DNA of 20,346 bases from a virus, in IMG/VR virus record IMGVR_UViG_3300020463_002541, positions 1 through 20,346 of that record; one strand, written 5' to 3'. This document shows positions 7,235-14,146 of this stretch, piece after piece. Each line of letters starts with the position of its first letter. Within the stretch, counting starts at the first letter, position 1. Both the position numbers and the translations under genes were made by a program. The notes below the pieces were generated by a model. The model saw only the letters and a program-made list of their open reading frames with translations, did no database searches and was not told the origin of the DNA.

Positions 7235-7901
7235 CACTTGCAAATGGTGTGAAAAAACTTTTATGAGTGAGCGAACACTTGCGGCTCATATGTGTATTAA
7301 GAAAAGACGTTGGGCGGATAAGGATTTAACACATACAAGATTAGGATATAGAGTGTTTCAAATGTTTTATGAAATGAATACTACTGCAAAAAATCCTAAA
7401 ACACAGGAAGAGTTTATAAAAAGTAAATATTATGAAGGATTTGTAAAATTTGGTAGAAGTTGTCTTACAAATGAATATTTACAACCTGAAAAATTTGCAG
7501 AATGGTTAATTAAAACAGGAAAAAAATTAAAAGACTGGAGTAAAGACAGTTTGTATGATGAGTTTTTATTAACCTATGTAAAAAAGGAACCAGGTATGAA
7601 AGCCTTAGAAAGAAATATTATATACTTGGACACATGGGCAAAGGAACATGATACACAATGGCAAGAGTATTTTAAAGAAGTTTCTACTCCCAGAGCAATT
7701 CATGATATAAGAAGTGCAAAAATATCTCCCTGGCTTATTTATTTGTCCCAGACAGGAGATTCACTACTTACAAGACTAAATGATGAACAGGTAATAATAA
7801 TACAGCATATTATAGAAGCAAACTTTTGGATGAAATTATTTGTACAAAATAAAGAAGAAGTTGCAGAAGTTAAACAAGCATGTGAGGTAGCAGGAATATG
7901 A
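7200..7901 (+). CDS. protein with N-terminal zinc finger, unknown function
   Basis: The 233-residue protein carries CKWCEKTFMSERTLAAHMC near its start: C14-x2-C17-x12-H30-x-C32, a C2H2-like finger with Cys as the fourth ligand (or a later His), and hydrophobic Phe21/Leu27 in the positions normal for C2H2 fingers. The rest is helical, with features such as YYEGFVKFGRSCL and SAKISPWLIYLS. The layout matches a hypothetical zinc-finger protein common in T4-like cyanophages, from memory. A DNA- or RNA-binding role is inferred from the finger. I chose the ATG at 7200 because the upstream 7179 start would add only residues encoded within the preceding gene. No good Shine-Dalgarno is present, so translation is probably coupled. 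It overlaps the following gene by ATGA. Confidence 0.8.
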   Translation: MTKQLKTSLENNTCKWCEKTFMSERTLAAHMCIKKRRWADKDLTHTRLGYRVFQMFYEMNTTAKNPKTQEEFIKSKYYEGFVKFGRSCLTNEYLQPEKFAEWLIKTGKKLKDWSKDSLYDEFLLTYVKKEPGMKALERNIIYLDTWAKEHDTQWQEYFKEVSTPRAIHDIRSAKISPWLIYLSQTGDSLLTRLNDEQVIIIQHIIEANFWMKLFVQNKEEVAEVKQACEVAGI

Positions 7902-8077
7902 GTAATGATAAAAAAGAACAATTTAATTTAAATGATATAGAAAGTATAGCAAATGTATGGAAGCCTAGTGAAGGAATAAATTGGGATATTATACAACGTA
8001 TGAGATTTATGAATGCAGATGCAGAAATAGATCCACAAGATGGTTATACAACCGGCGAAAAAAAATTTAAAAAATAA
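7898..8077 (+). CDS. 59-aa hypothetical protein
   Basis: A short frame starts at the ATGA junction with the zinc-finger gene and stops one base before the next gene's ATG (TAAAATG). The product begins MSNDKKEQFNLNDIESIANV, continues with WKPSEGINWDIIQRMRFMNA and ends with a lysine tail. It is soluble and has no membrane segment or known motif. The exact tiling between two coupled genes is the main support for it being translated. It could be a small regulator or a partner of a neighbouring protein, but nothing shows which. Confidence 0.65.
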   Translation: MSNDKKEQFNLNDIESIANVWKPSEGINWDIIQRMRFMNADAEIDPQDGYTTGEKKFKK

Positions 8078-8078
8078 A

Positions 8079-8741
8079 ATGAAAGTAGTAGATTATTTTG
8101 GTCCTAAAGTTGCAAAAGTAAAACTATCTGAACAAGATTGTAAAACACTTTATAACCATTGTTTAGATGCACATAAGCCACATAATAATAAATTATTAGG
8201 AAATGTTAGAGAGCAAAATAGTTTAACAGAGTATTTACAAAATACAAATTTATGCAAAACATTATCAGATTACATGGAAGATTATCTAAATTTTGTTGAT
8301 GCAGGATTATGGAAGTCAGCAGTAGAATCTAAACAAATACCAAATTTTTTAGAAATGACAGATGCATGGTATAATAAACAAATACATATGGAAAATACTG
8401 TTTTACATGATCATAGACATAGTGCAGATTTAGTTTGTGTAATTTTCCCTAAAATTTATTTAGATGAAGATGCAGAATATTTTACAACAGACCAAATACC
8501 TAATCAGAAAGGACAATTATTTTTTATATATGCTGACTCTATAAAAAATGATTTTGGTAAAAGTTGTATTGAAGTATTGCCAGAAGAAGGAGACATGTTT
8601 ATTTTCCCTTCTCAATTAAGCCATTATACTGCTCCTGTTTTAGGAAAAAGTTATAGATATAGTGTAAGTTGTAATTTTAGTTTTACAGCAAAAGCAAAAA
8701 ATTTATTAAATAAAATGAATAAAAATGAAAATAGATTTTGA
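8079..8741 (+). CDS. 2OG-Fe(II) oxygenase-like protein
   Basis: The 220-residue protein shows the double-stranded beta-helix oxygenase pattern used by many marine phage proteins: a Trp before the first ligand region (WYNK, 97-100), HDHRHSADLVCVIF (110-123) holding candidate iron ligands His112/His114 and Asp117, then GQLFFIY (145-151), VLPEEGDMFIFPSQLSHYTAPV (166-187) with the distal His182, and Arg193 for 2-oxoglutarate, ending YRYSVSCNFSF. Such enzymes hydroxylate proteins, nucleic-acid bases or small molecules; the substrate is unknown. I chose the ATG at 8079, just after the upstream stop, over an in-frame 8040 start that would run through the 59-aa gene. It overlaps the next gene by 17 bases. 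Confidence 0.78.
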   Translation: MKVVDYFGPKVAKVKLSEQDCKTLYNHCLDAHKPHNNKLLGNVREQNSLTEYLQNTNLCKTLSDYMEDYLNFVDAGLWKSAVESKQIPNFLEMTDAWYNKQIHMENTVLHDHRHSADLVCVIFPKIYLDEDAEYFTTDQIPNQKGQLFFIYADSIKNDFGKSCIEVLPEEGDMFIFPSQLSHYTAPVLGKSYRYSVSCNFSFTAKAKNLLNKMNKNENRF

Positions 8742-9300
8742 TGTAGATATAGATATGGGTAATAGAGATGACTTTCTAAAGTTAGTCAATGTTACTCCTG
8801 CAAGTATAGAAAAGGATGGTAAGTTTAATAAGCACAATACTGGTGTTTATTTTCAAAACATTCCTAAGTTTCCTCTAGAAGGTTACAGCACAATAGATCA
8901 TAAACAAGCAGAACAAGAAGGCTGGTTTAAAGTGGATTTCCTAAACAATCATATATACAAAGGCATAAGGGACGAGCAACATTTAGATAAACTGATTGCA
9001 ACAGAGCCTGTATGGGAACTATTTAAACATAAAGAAGTTGTTGAACAATTATTTCATATAAGTAATCATTTTGATATATTAAGTAAATATCCTCCTAAAA
9101 GTTTAGAGGATTTAGCAATAATACTTGCAATTATTAGGCCTGGTAAAAGGCACTTAGTAGGTAAAACTTGGGAAGAAATAAAAGCAGATGTTTGGATAAA
9201 GCCTGATGATAATACCTACTTCTTTAAGAAAAGTCATAGTTATGGCTATGCTTTAGCAATTATAGTACAATTAAATTTAATTTGTGAATTGTTAGATTAG
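8725..9300 (+). CDS. miniature DnaE/Pol III alpha palm-like protein
   Basis: This 191-residue protein resembles, in order, segments of the bacterial replicative polymerase palm. DFDVDIDMGNRD (4-15) aligns without gaps to E. coli DnaE DFDVDFCMEKRD, which carries two catalytic aspartates (here Asp6, Asp8). HNTGVYF (37-43) matches HAGGVVI. EGWFKVDFLNNHIYKGI (65-81) matches GLVKFDFLGLRTLTII, keeping the third catalytic aspartate (Asp71). VEQLFHISNHFDIL and SLEDLAIILAIIRPGKR (126-142) match FQLESRGM and FEDMIALVALFRPGP. HSYGYALAIIVQ (171-182) resembles YGIILYQEQVMQ. The PHP domain, fingers and clamp- and template-binding regions of the ~1,100-residue family are absent. It may be a minimal enzyme or a repurposed domain. 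I recall similar hypothetical proteins in cyanophages. Its stop codon overlaps that of the convergent gene. Confidence 0.7.
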   Translation: MKIDFDVDIDMGNRDDFLKLVNVTPASIEKDGKFNKHNTGVYFQNIPKFPLEGYSTIDHKQAEQEGWFKVDFLNNHIYKGIRDEQHLDKLIATEPVWELFKHKEVVEQLFHISNHFDILSKYPPKSLEDLAIILAIIRPGKRHLVGKTWEEIKADVWIKPDDNTYFFKKSHSYGYALAIIVQLNLICELLD

Positions 9301-9680
9301 TCTTTTGGTTTTATAACAAGTTGTACACCACGCCGTTTAATCCTTTTTCTTAAAAGATTCTGTAAACTAGTCATTGGTCCAAATAATACTTCTATATCTT
9401 TCATTACAAATGTTCTTAAGCAATTATGAAATTGCTTCATTTCATAATGTAAAAATATGTCTATAGGTAGTTGCCTGTTACTCTCCCACCACCAAGTTTC
9501 TCCTAATTCTAAAAATTGTTTTCTTTCTTTATTAGAAGGCATTTTTTCTATGTCATAAAAAGTTAATATGGTATTATCATGATTCACAACTACACCTACA
9601 TATTCTTGACCTGCATAGGTAATTCCTGTTAAAAAAGGGTATTTTTCAGACGTCTCTGTAATTAATTTATCTTTCTCCAC
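9297..9680 (-). CDS. conserved T4-like phage hypothetical protein; start uncertain (GTG 9680)
   Basis: This is the only leftward gene. The conserved part runs from EKYPFLTGITYAGQEYVGVV through FLELGETWWWESNRQLPIDI to VLFGPMTSLQNLLRKRIKRR; a similar protein is common in marine T4-like phages, as I remember it. It looks like a compact alpha/beta protein with a basic end and no known motif. The frame reaches back to an ATG at 9752, but a perfect TATAAATA late promoter lies within it at 9693-9686. A transcript from that promoter would begin near 9680 and exclude the ATG. The only standard start after the promoter is GTG at 9680-9678, at the predicted transcript start. An alternative is a rare ATT at 9662 behind GGAG (9678-9675). 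No ATG precedes the conserved region. Confidence 0.75.
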   Translation of the reverse strand: MEKDKLITETSEKYPFLTGITYAGQEYVGVVVNHDNTILTFYDIEKMPSNKERKQFLELGETWWWESNRQLPIDIFLHYEMKQFHNCLRTFVMKDIEVLFGPMTSLQNLLRKRIKRRGVQLVIKPKD

Positions 9681-9685
9681 AAAAG

Positions 9686-9693
9686 TATTTATA
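9686..9693 (-). promoter_or_regulatory. T4-type late promoter TATAAATA (leftward)
   Basis: On the minus strand 9693-9686 reads TATAAATA, an exact T4 late promoter core recognised by gp55-type sigma with the sliding clamp as activator. It faces the leftward gene and stands 9 bases from the rightward GATAAATA, giving a compact back-to-back late promoter pair. Confidence 0.75.
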
Positions 9694-9702
9694 CGGCCAA
9701 AC

Positions 9703-9710
9703 GATAAATA
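9703..9710 (+). promoter_or_regulatory. T4-type late promoter GATAAATA
   Basis: GATAAATA lies 24 bases before the ATG of the structural-type gene at 9735. The same 8-mer precedes the genes at 13877, 19285, 19668 and 20135, which supports it as this phage's late promoter (T4: TATAAATA). Confidence 0.75.
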
Positions 9711-9734
9711 GTATATTATTAAGAGTAAAAAAAT

Positions 9735-10538
9735 ATGACATATGGCGATCACAGACTTTATCTTTATGAAGATAAATTAGACTTGGTAGTTGATGCCTAT
9801 GGAATCTACGTGGATAATAGACCAATGAATAATAGAAAATTAGTTGCCCATAAAGGCATATACAACGAAATAAAATTTACTATCAGAAACAGAGATAGAA
9901 AATTACAAAATGTTTTTAGCGATACATTATCAGCAACATTAATAAATCCTACAACAAAAAGAAGAATATTTTCTAAATTAATGGAAGATACTGGAGATGT
10001 AGGATGTGTAAAACTTATTTTAGACGAAGGAGATTTACAAGACGTTGATGAAGGTTTATATACGATATATGTAACAAGAGTAAAAACTGACGGCAATGAG
10101 TATCCTGTTTTTGCAGATCAAAATAATGGTCTAAAGTTTCAAATACAGATAGATGCTCAAGCAAAAGCAGAGCCAGTTGAAACACAATTAGCAAATAGTT
10201 TTACACAGGTTGCAAATACAGGCTCTGGAGATCCAGCAAATATATTTACCACAAGTGCATTTTTTGGAAATCAGGATAGGAATTTCAGTTCTGCTTTACA
10301 TAGTATTGCAATTTATCCAAATGCATATACAGGAAATATTACAATACAAGGTAGTTGTATAGAAAATACACCTAATAATGATGATGCCAGTACTGATTGG
10401 TTTGACATACAAAGTAATATTACTTTATCTGCTTCAAGTAGCATTTACCATAAAACATTTACAATGAATGCAAATTGGTTAAGAATATTACACACACCAG
10501 CAAGTGGTAGCATAGATAAAATTCTGGTTAGAAACTAA
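9735..10538 (+). CDS. putative virion structural protein, beta-rich
   Basis: The 267-residue protein looks like two domains. The first (~1-140) is a beta-rich module: YLYEDKLDLVVDAYGIYVDN, NEIKFTIRNRDRKLQNVFSD, LSATLINPTTKRRIFSK and GLYTIYVTRVK read like an immunoglobulin-like or BppU-type baseplate domain. The second (~165-267) is Asn/Ser/Thr-rich with ITIQGSC, NITLSASSS and HKTFTMNANWLRILHTP, typical of a phage tail or baseplate appendage beta-sandwich. No enzyme motif is visible. The late promoter 24 bases upstream supports a virion role. There is no clear Shine-Dalgarno before the ATG. The gene sits alone between a divergent gene and the primase promoter, so it is probably transcribed as a single gene or reads through into primase. 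Confidence 0.72.
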   Translation: MTYGDHRLYLYEDKLDLVVDAYGIYVDNRPMNNRKLVAHKGIYNEIKFTIRNRDRKLQNVFSDTLSATLINPTTKRRIFSKLMEDTGDVGCVKLILDEGDLQDVDEGLYTIYVTRVKTDGNEYPVFADQNNGLKFQIQIDAQAKAEPVETQLANSFTQVANTGSGDPANIFTTSAFFGNQDRNFSSALHSIAIYPNAYTGNITIQGSCIENTPNNDDASTDWFDIQSNITLSASSSIYHKTFTMNANWLRILHTPASGSIDKILVRN

Positions 10539-10566
10539 TTGACTTTTTGTACTTTTCTGCTATAAT
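10539..10566 (+). promoter_or_regulatory. sigma70-type early promoter of primase
   Basis: TTGACT (10539-10544) and TATAAT (10561-10566) are 16 bases apart. The primase ATG starts 6 bases after the -10 box, so the mRNA should begin at the start codon. No Shine-Dalgarno is visible. The -35 box begins directly after the stop codon of the preceding late gene. Confidence 0.78.
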
Positions 10567-10572
10567 ATCCGT

Positions 10573-11550
10573 ATGGATATAGACTTTCTTGTAGAAAAGG
10601 TACATCGCCTCCTTTTAGATAATTTGCCTGTTAGGACAAGCAAAACTCCTAGTGGCTGGATCACTATGGACTGTCCTATGTGTAGTGATAAAAGGAAAAG
10701 AGGAGGACTAATTACTACAGGTGCAAGAATAAGTTATAATTGTTTTAATTGTGGCTTTACAACAGGCTGGGCACCTAATCCTGCTTTAGGGAAAAAATTT
10801 AAAGATTTAGCAACAACATTGGGTGTATCTACAAGTGATATACACAAAGTACAAATTGAATTACTAAAATATAATGATATTTTGGAGCAAGAGGAAGTAA
10901 GTGATTACATATACAACTTACAAAAATTCAACACGGAGAAACTGCCAGAAACAGCCGTAGCAGTAGAAGACTTACCAGATACACATAATGTTAAACAATA
11001 CGCAATACAAAGGGGACTACTTGGTCTATATCCACTGCTATACTTTGATGAAAGTTTATATAAGCAGAGATTGGTTGTCCCCTTTACTTACAATAATGAA
11101 TTAGTAGGTTGGACAGCAAGACATGTAAATCCTCCCAATAAACAAACTCCAAAGTATTTACATAAAATACAACCTGGATATGTTTTTAATATTGACAGAT
11201 TTGCAGACAGTAAACGTGAAATAGTTATTGTAACAGAAGGTGTGTTTGATGCTATACAACTTGATGGTGTAAGCATACAGGGTAATAGTGTTACTCCAGA
11301 GCAGGCACACTTAATTGAAAAATTAGGAAAACGTGTTATACTATGCCCAGATAGAGATAGTGCAGGTAAAGAATTAATTGAGCAGGCATTAGAGTTAGGT
11401 TGGGAAGTAGGATTTCCTCCTTGGAGTAAAGATGTAAAAGATGCCGATGAGGCAGTATTAAAATATGGAAGACTGGCTACTGTGGCAAGTATAATAAAAC
11501 ATGCTACAGATAATAAATTAAAGGCCCAAGTAAAGGCAAAAATGATATGA
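10573..11550 (+). CDS. 61: DNA primase, gp61-like
   Basis: The 325-residue protein is close in length to T4 gp61. An N-terminal zinc ribbon uses C34-P-M-C37 and C57-F-N-C60, as in phage primases that read the priming site. The TOPRIM domain is clear: VTEGVFDAIQ (220-229) carries the catalytic Glu222, and CPDRDSAGK (258-266) supplies the DxD metal-binding pair. HNVKQYAIQRGL (138-149) and FTYNNELVGWTAR (171-183) are typical of DnaG-family cores. It synthesises RNA primers for the lagging strand in complex with the gp41 helicase, which is encoded two genes downstream. The gene starts directly at a sigma70-type promoter, and the ATGA overlap couples it to the next small gene. Confidence 0.93.
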   Translation: MDIDFLVEKVHRLLLDNLPVRTSKTPSGWITMDCPMCSDKRKRGGLITTGARISYNCFNCGFTTGWAPNPALGKKFKDLATTLGVSTSDIHKVQIELLKYNDILEQEEVSDYIYNLQKFNTEKLPETAVAVEDLPDTHNVKQYAIQRGLLGLYPLLYFDESLYKQRLVVPFTYNNELVGWTARHVNPPNKQTPKYLHKIQPGYVFNIDRFADSKREIVIVTEGVFDAIQLDGVSIQGNSVTPEQAHLIEKLGKRVILCPDRDSAGKELIEQALELGWEVGFPPWSKDVKDADEAVLKYGRLATVASIIKHATDNKLKAQVKAKMI

Positions 11551-11711
11551 AACAAAAGTTAAATCACTGGAAAAATGTATGTAAGTTACATTGGAAAGAA
11601 ATTGTAACTCTTTCTATTGCATTACATTGGGCAGTTGATTTGTTAATTTTAGGACCTATAGTTTTCTTTTTAGGTGTTTGGTTTGGAGTACACATAGATC
11701 ATGGACATTAA
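11547..11711 (+). CDS. 54-aa small membrane protein
   Basis: This short frame starts at the ATGA overlap with primase and stops directly before the ATG of the next gene. The product starts with a basic, aromatic segment (MKQKLNHWKNVCKLHWKEIV), continues with a hydrophobic span of about 27 residues (roughly 20-47) and ends HIDHGH. One transmembrane helix or a helical hairpin is likely. The His/Asp-rich tail could bind metal. I remember a comparable tiny membrane protein in cyanophage replication clusters. Function unknown. Confidence 0.72.
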   Translation: MKQKLNHWKNVCKLHWKEIVTLSIALHWAVDLLILGPIVFFLGVWFGVHIDHGH

Positions 11712-12467
11712 ATGAATTTATATACAAATGGTTGTAGTTTTACAGCAGGTACAATAATTGATCAATCGCTTTTTGATAGTAAAAAAATTGGTAAGCCTGA
11801 TTGTGTAAATTGGACATCTTTTTGTAGAAAAGGTCAATATGGTACTTTTAATTATTTCGACACAATAGTAAATGAAGCAGTTGAAGGCGGAAGTAATCAC
11901 AGAGTATTTAGGCAAACAACAGATTTTATTAATAAAACAGATAATTTAGACGATTGGATATTGGTTATACAAATTACTGATCCTGAAAGATTCGAACTTT
12001 TTTATGAAAAGTATGGTGCATGGATAGGAATAATTAAAGACATGCATTTTACTGAGGACAGAGTGTTACAAGAAACACCAGATATTGTAAAAGAGGTAGA
12101 GGATTTTTTTATAAGACTAATTATGCCCACAGTTTTTCTTACAAGAACAGAAGAAGAGGGAATATTTGAACTTTATAATATGCTAAACACATTTATAGAA
12201 TTATGCAAACACAGAAATATAAAGTATTTAATTACAGGTATGAGTAATAAATCTATGCCAAATGTTTTTGAATACTCTGGTAGAGATGATCAGCCTTTTA
12301 ATGGATTAGATTTTCCAGTATTTGACACTAGTAATTTAATTTTGCCTATATCAAATATTGCTAGAGAACATATAATTCATCAAAGTGATCCACATCCAAA
12401 CGAAATAGGACACAGTTTGGTATCAAGATATATAATTAATGAGATAGAAAAAAGATGGCAGATATAA
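11712..12467 (+). CDS. SGNH/GDSL-type hydrolase-like protein
   Basis: The 251-residue protein has the four SGNH blocks: GCSFTAG (7-13) with candidate nucleophile Ser9, EGGSNHR (58-64) with the block II Gly and block III-like Asn62, a central strand WILVIQIT (82-89), and SDPHPNEIGH (225-234) with Asp226 and His228 as the last two members of the triad. This spacing is normal for SGNH esterases, lipases and acetylhydrolases. Phage members may deacylate surface polysaccharides or lipids, or be non-enzymatic. Its place between primase and helicase genes does not explain its role. It directly follows the previous stop (TAAATG) and overlaps the helicase gene by 13 bases. Confidence 0.8.
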   Translation: MNLYTNGCSFTAGTIIDQSLFDSKKIGKPDCVNWTSFCRKGQYGTFNYFDTIVNEAVEGGSNHRVFRQTTDFINKTDNLDDWILVIQITDPERFELFYEKYGAWIGIIKDMHFTEDRVLQETPDIVKEVEDFFIRLIMPTVFLTRTEEEGIFELYNMLNTFIELCKHRNIKYLITGMSNKSMPNVFEYSGRDDQPFNGLDFPVFDTSNLILPISNIAREHIIHQSDPHPNEIGHSLVSRYIINEIEKRWQI

Positions 12468-13837
12468 AAACATACACAGAAGAAACACAAGAATTATTTT
12501 TAAGATTTTTATTAAGTGATCAGGATTTATTTGCAAGGTGTCAGAACATTGTAAAACCTGAGTATTTTAATTTAAAATATAGGAAAGCAGTAGAGTTATT
12601 TGTAAGCCATAGTACAAAACATAATGCTATCCCCACACCAGAACAGGTAAGTGCTGTTGCAGGTGTAACTTTAGAACCTATTCCAAATGTAACTCCAGAT
12701 CATCATGAGTGGTTTATGAATGAATTTGAGACATTTTGTAGACATAAAGCATTAGAAAAAGCCATAATAGAAAGCACAGACTTATTAGAGAATCAAGATT
12801 ATGGTACTGTGGAAAATAAAATCAAAGATGCGAGTCAGGTAGGTCTAGTAAAAGACTTAGGTTTAGATTATTTTGAAAATCCTAAGGAAAGATTACAATG
12901 GATTAAAGATCAGTCTGGTGCAGTTAGCACAGGTTGGAAAGGCATAGATCAAAAACTTTATGGCGGACTAAACAGAGGCGAAATGACTATTTTTGCTGGT
13001 GGATCTGGTGCAGGTAAAAGTTTATTTTTACAAAACTTTGCAGTTAATTGGGCACTAGCAGGTATGAATGTTGTTTACATCAGTTTAGAGTTAAGTGAAC
13101 AACTGATTAGTATGCGTCTTGATGCAATGGTAAGTGGATTTGGCACAAAAGAAATAATGAAAAACATGGACGACGTGGACTTAAAAGTGCGTATGAAAGG
13201 AAAAGGTGCTGGTAAGTTTAGAGTAAAAGCAATGCCTAATGGTGTTAATGTAAATGACATAAGAACATTTTTACGTGAATATGAAATAGCATGTGGTGAA
13301 AAAGTAGATTGTTTACTTGTTGACTATCTGGATTTAATGATGCCTATTAGTGCAAAAGTAAGTGGCAGTGATTTGTTTATTAAAGACAAGTATGTATCTG
13401 AGGAGTTGCGTAATCTAGCAATGGAAAGAGACTTATTATTTGTTACTGCTTCGCAGTTAAACAGAGGTGCTGTAGAGGAAATAGAGTTTGATCATCATCA
13501 TATAGCAGGTGGTATTAGTAAAGTACAAACAGCAGATAATGTTGTAGGTATATTTACAAGTAATGCTATGCGAGAAAAAGGCAGGTATCAGATACAGTTT
13601 ATGAAAACTAGAAGCAGTAGTGGTGTAGGCACAAAAGTAGATCTAAGTTTTGATCCTGACACATTAAGGATAGAAGATCTTGGCGAAGATGAAGATGATG
13701 CAATGACAGTTACAACAAATAATTTAGTAGATCAACTTAAACGCAGTAACTCCATAAAAACAGAGGAACCAGAACAGACAAGCACTATAGAGCAAACAAT
13801 GAACATGCGAGAGTTCTTGAAGAAAACTGACTTATAA
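12455..13837 (+). CDS. 41: replicative DNA helicase, gp41 (DnaB family)
   Basis: The 460-residue protein is close to T4 gp41 in size. An N-terminal helical domain (~1-135) precedes the RecA-like motor: GGSGAGKS (182-189, Walker A), VVYISLELSEQ (206-216), LLVDYLDLM (287-295, Walker B) and FVTASQLNRGA (H3-type motif with Gln), then IAGGISKVQTADNVVGIF and MKTRSSSGVGTKVDLSFD near the end. It forms a hexamer that unwinds the fork 5'-3' on the lagging strand and pairs with the gp61 primase encoded just upstream. The last ~45 residues are polar and acidic, perhaps a flexible partner-binding tail. Confidence 0.95.
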   Translation: MADIKTYTEETQELFLRFLLSDQDLFARCQNIVKPEYFNLKYRKAVELFVSHSTKHNAIPTPEQVSAVAGVTLEPIPNVTPDHHEWFMNEFETFCRHKALEKAIIESTDLLENQDYGTVENKIKDASQVGLVKDLGLDYFENPKERLQWIKDQSGAVSTGWKGIDQKLYGGLNRGEMTIFAGGSGAGKSLFLQNFAVNWALAGMNVVYISLELSEQLISMRLDAMVSGFGTKEIMKNMDDVDLKVRMKGKGAGKFRVKAMPNGVNVNDIRTFLREYEIACGEKVDCLLVDYLDLMMPISAKVSGSDLFIKDKYVSEELRNLAMERDLLFVTASQLNRGAVEEIEFDHHHIAGGISKVQTADNVVGIFTSNAMREKGRYQIQFMKTRSSSGVGTKVDLSFDPDTLRIEDLGEDEDDAMTVTTNNLVDQLKRSNSIKTEEPEQTSTIEQTMNMREFLKKTDL

Positions 13838-13838
13838 T

Positions 13839-13846
13839 GATAAATA
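13839..13846 (+). promoter_or_regulatory. T4-type late promoter GATAAATA
   Basis: GATAAATA follows the gp41 stop directly and stands 30 bases before the GTG of the 89-aa gene. An ATTAT-AG-ATAAT inverted repeat (13849-13860) would lie at the start of the transcript. This is probably the promoter for the block 13877-19181. Confidence 0.72.
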
Positions 13847-13876
13847 GCATTATAGATAATATTTTCTGGAGATGAT

Positions 13877-14146
13877 GTGAAAAAAACCCGTAGTATATTA
13901 GAGGAATTGAATCAAATTTCTGTTGACAGAGATAGAAATCATGTGGTCTCTAATAGAGGCGAGCATGTTATCAATAGTGCTATAAATTTAATAGAGCAAA
14001 TAGAAACTCATTACGATGAGAAAACAGCAAAAGACTTAACTAACAGATTGGTAAACAGTATCAAAGGTAAAGATGTTAGAAAGTTCTCCAGAGGTATTAC
14101 TAAAATTATTAAAGAGTCCCAGAGAGAACAGAAAGATGTTACTTGA
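13877..14146 (+). CDS. 89-aa conserved hypothetical protein (GTG start)
   Basis: The protein starts KKTRSILEELNQISVDRDRN and is predicted helical and charged, with no membrane segment. The sequence closely recalls a hypothetical protein found after gene 41 in cyanophages. The start is GTG at 13877, with GGAG at 13868-13871 spaced 5 bases. Two ATGs between them (13872 and 13875) are followed at once by TGA and cannot encode the protein, which makes GTG the only sensible start. It overlaps the next gene by 11 bases. As the first gene after a late promoter it may belong with virion or head functions, but there is no direct evidence. Confidence 0.78.
   Translation: MKKTRSILEELNQISVDRDRNHVVSNRGEHVINSAINLIEQIETHYDEKTAKDLTNRLVNSIKGKDVRKFSRGITKIIKESQREQKDVT

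Noticed and set aside
9681-9752. Leftward start at 9752 giving a hydrophobic, signal-peptide-like N-terminus
   Set aside because: The extension covers both late promoters, and the conserved protein begins well downstream, so I treat it as non-coding.
11088-11555. 155-codon leftward open frame opposite the primase gene
   Set aside because: It lies wholly within the clear primase gene, lacks a promoter or ribosome site and has Cys/Ser/Leu-rich shadow composition.
13833-13838. TATAAT just before the GATAAATA late promoter
   Set aside because: No acceptable -35 box occurs at 15-19 bases upstream (only TTGAAG at 10 bases), so I did not call a sigma70-type promoter.
14073-14135. Upstream in-frame start for the 820-aa protein
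   Set aside because: The extra 21 residues lie entirely inside the preceding gene; the 14136 start gives a small overlap and a head-protein-like N-terminus.
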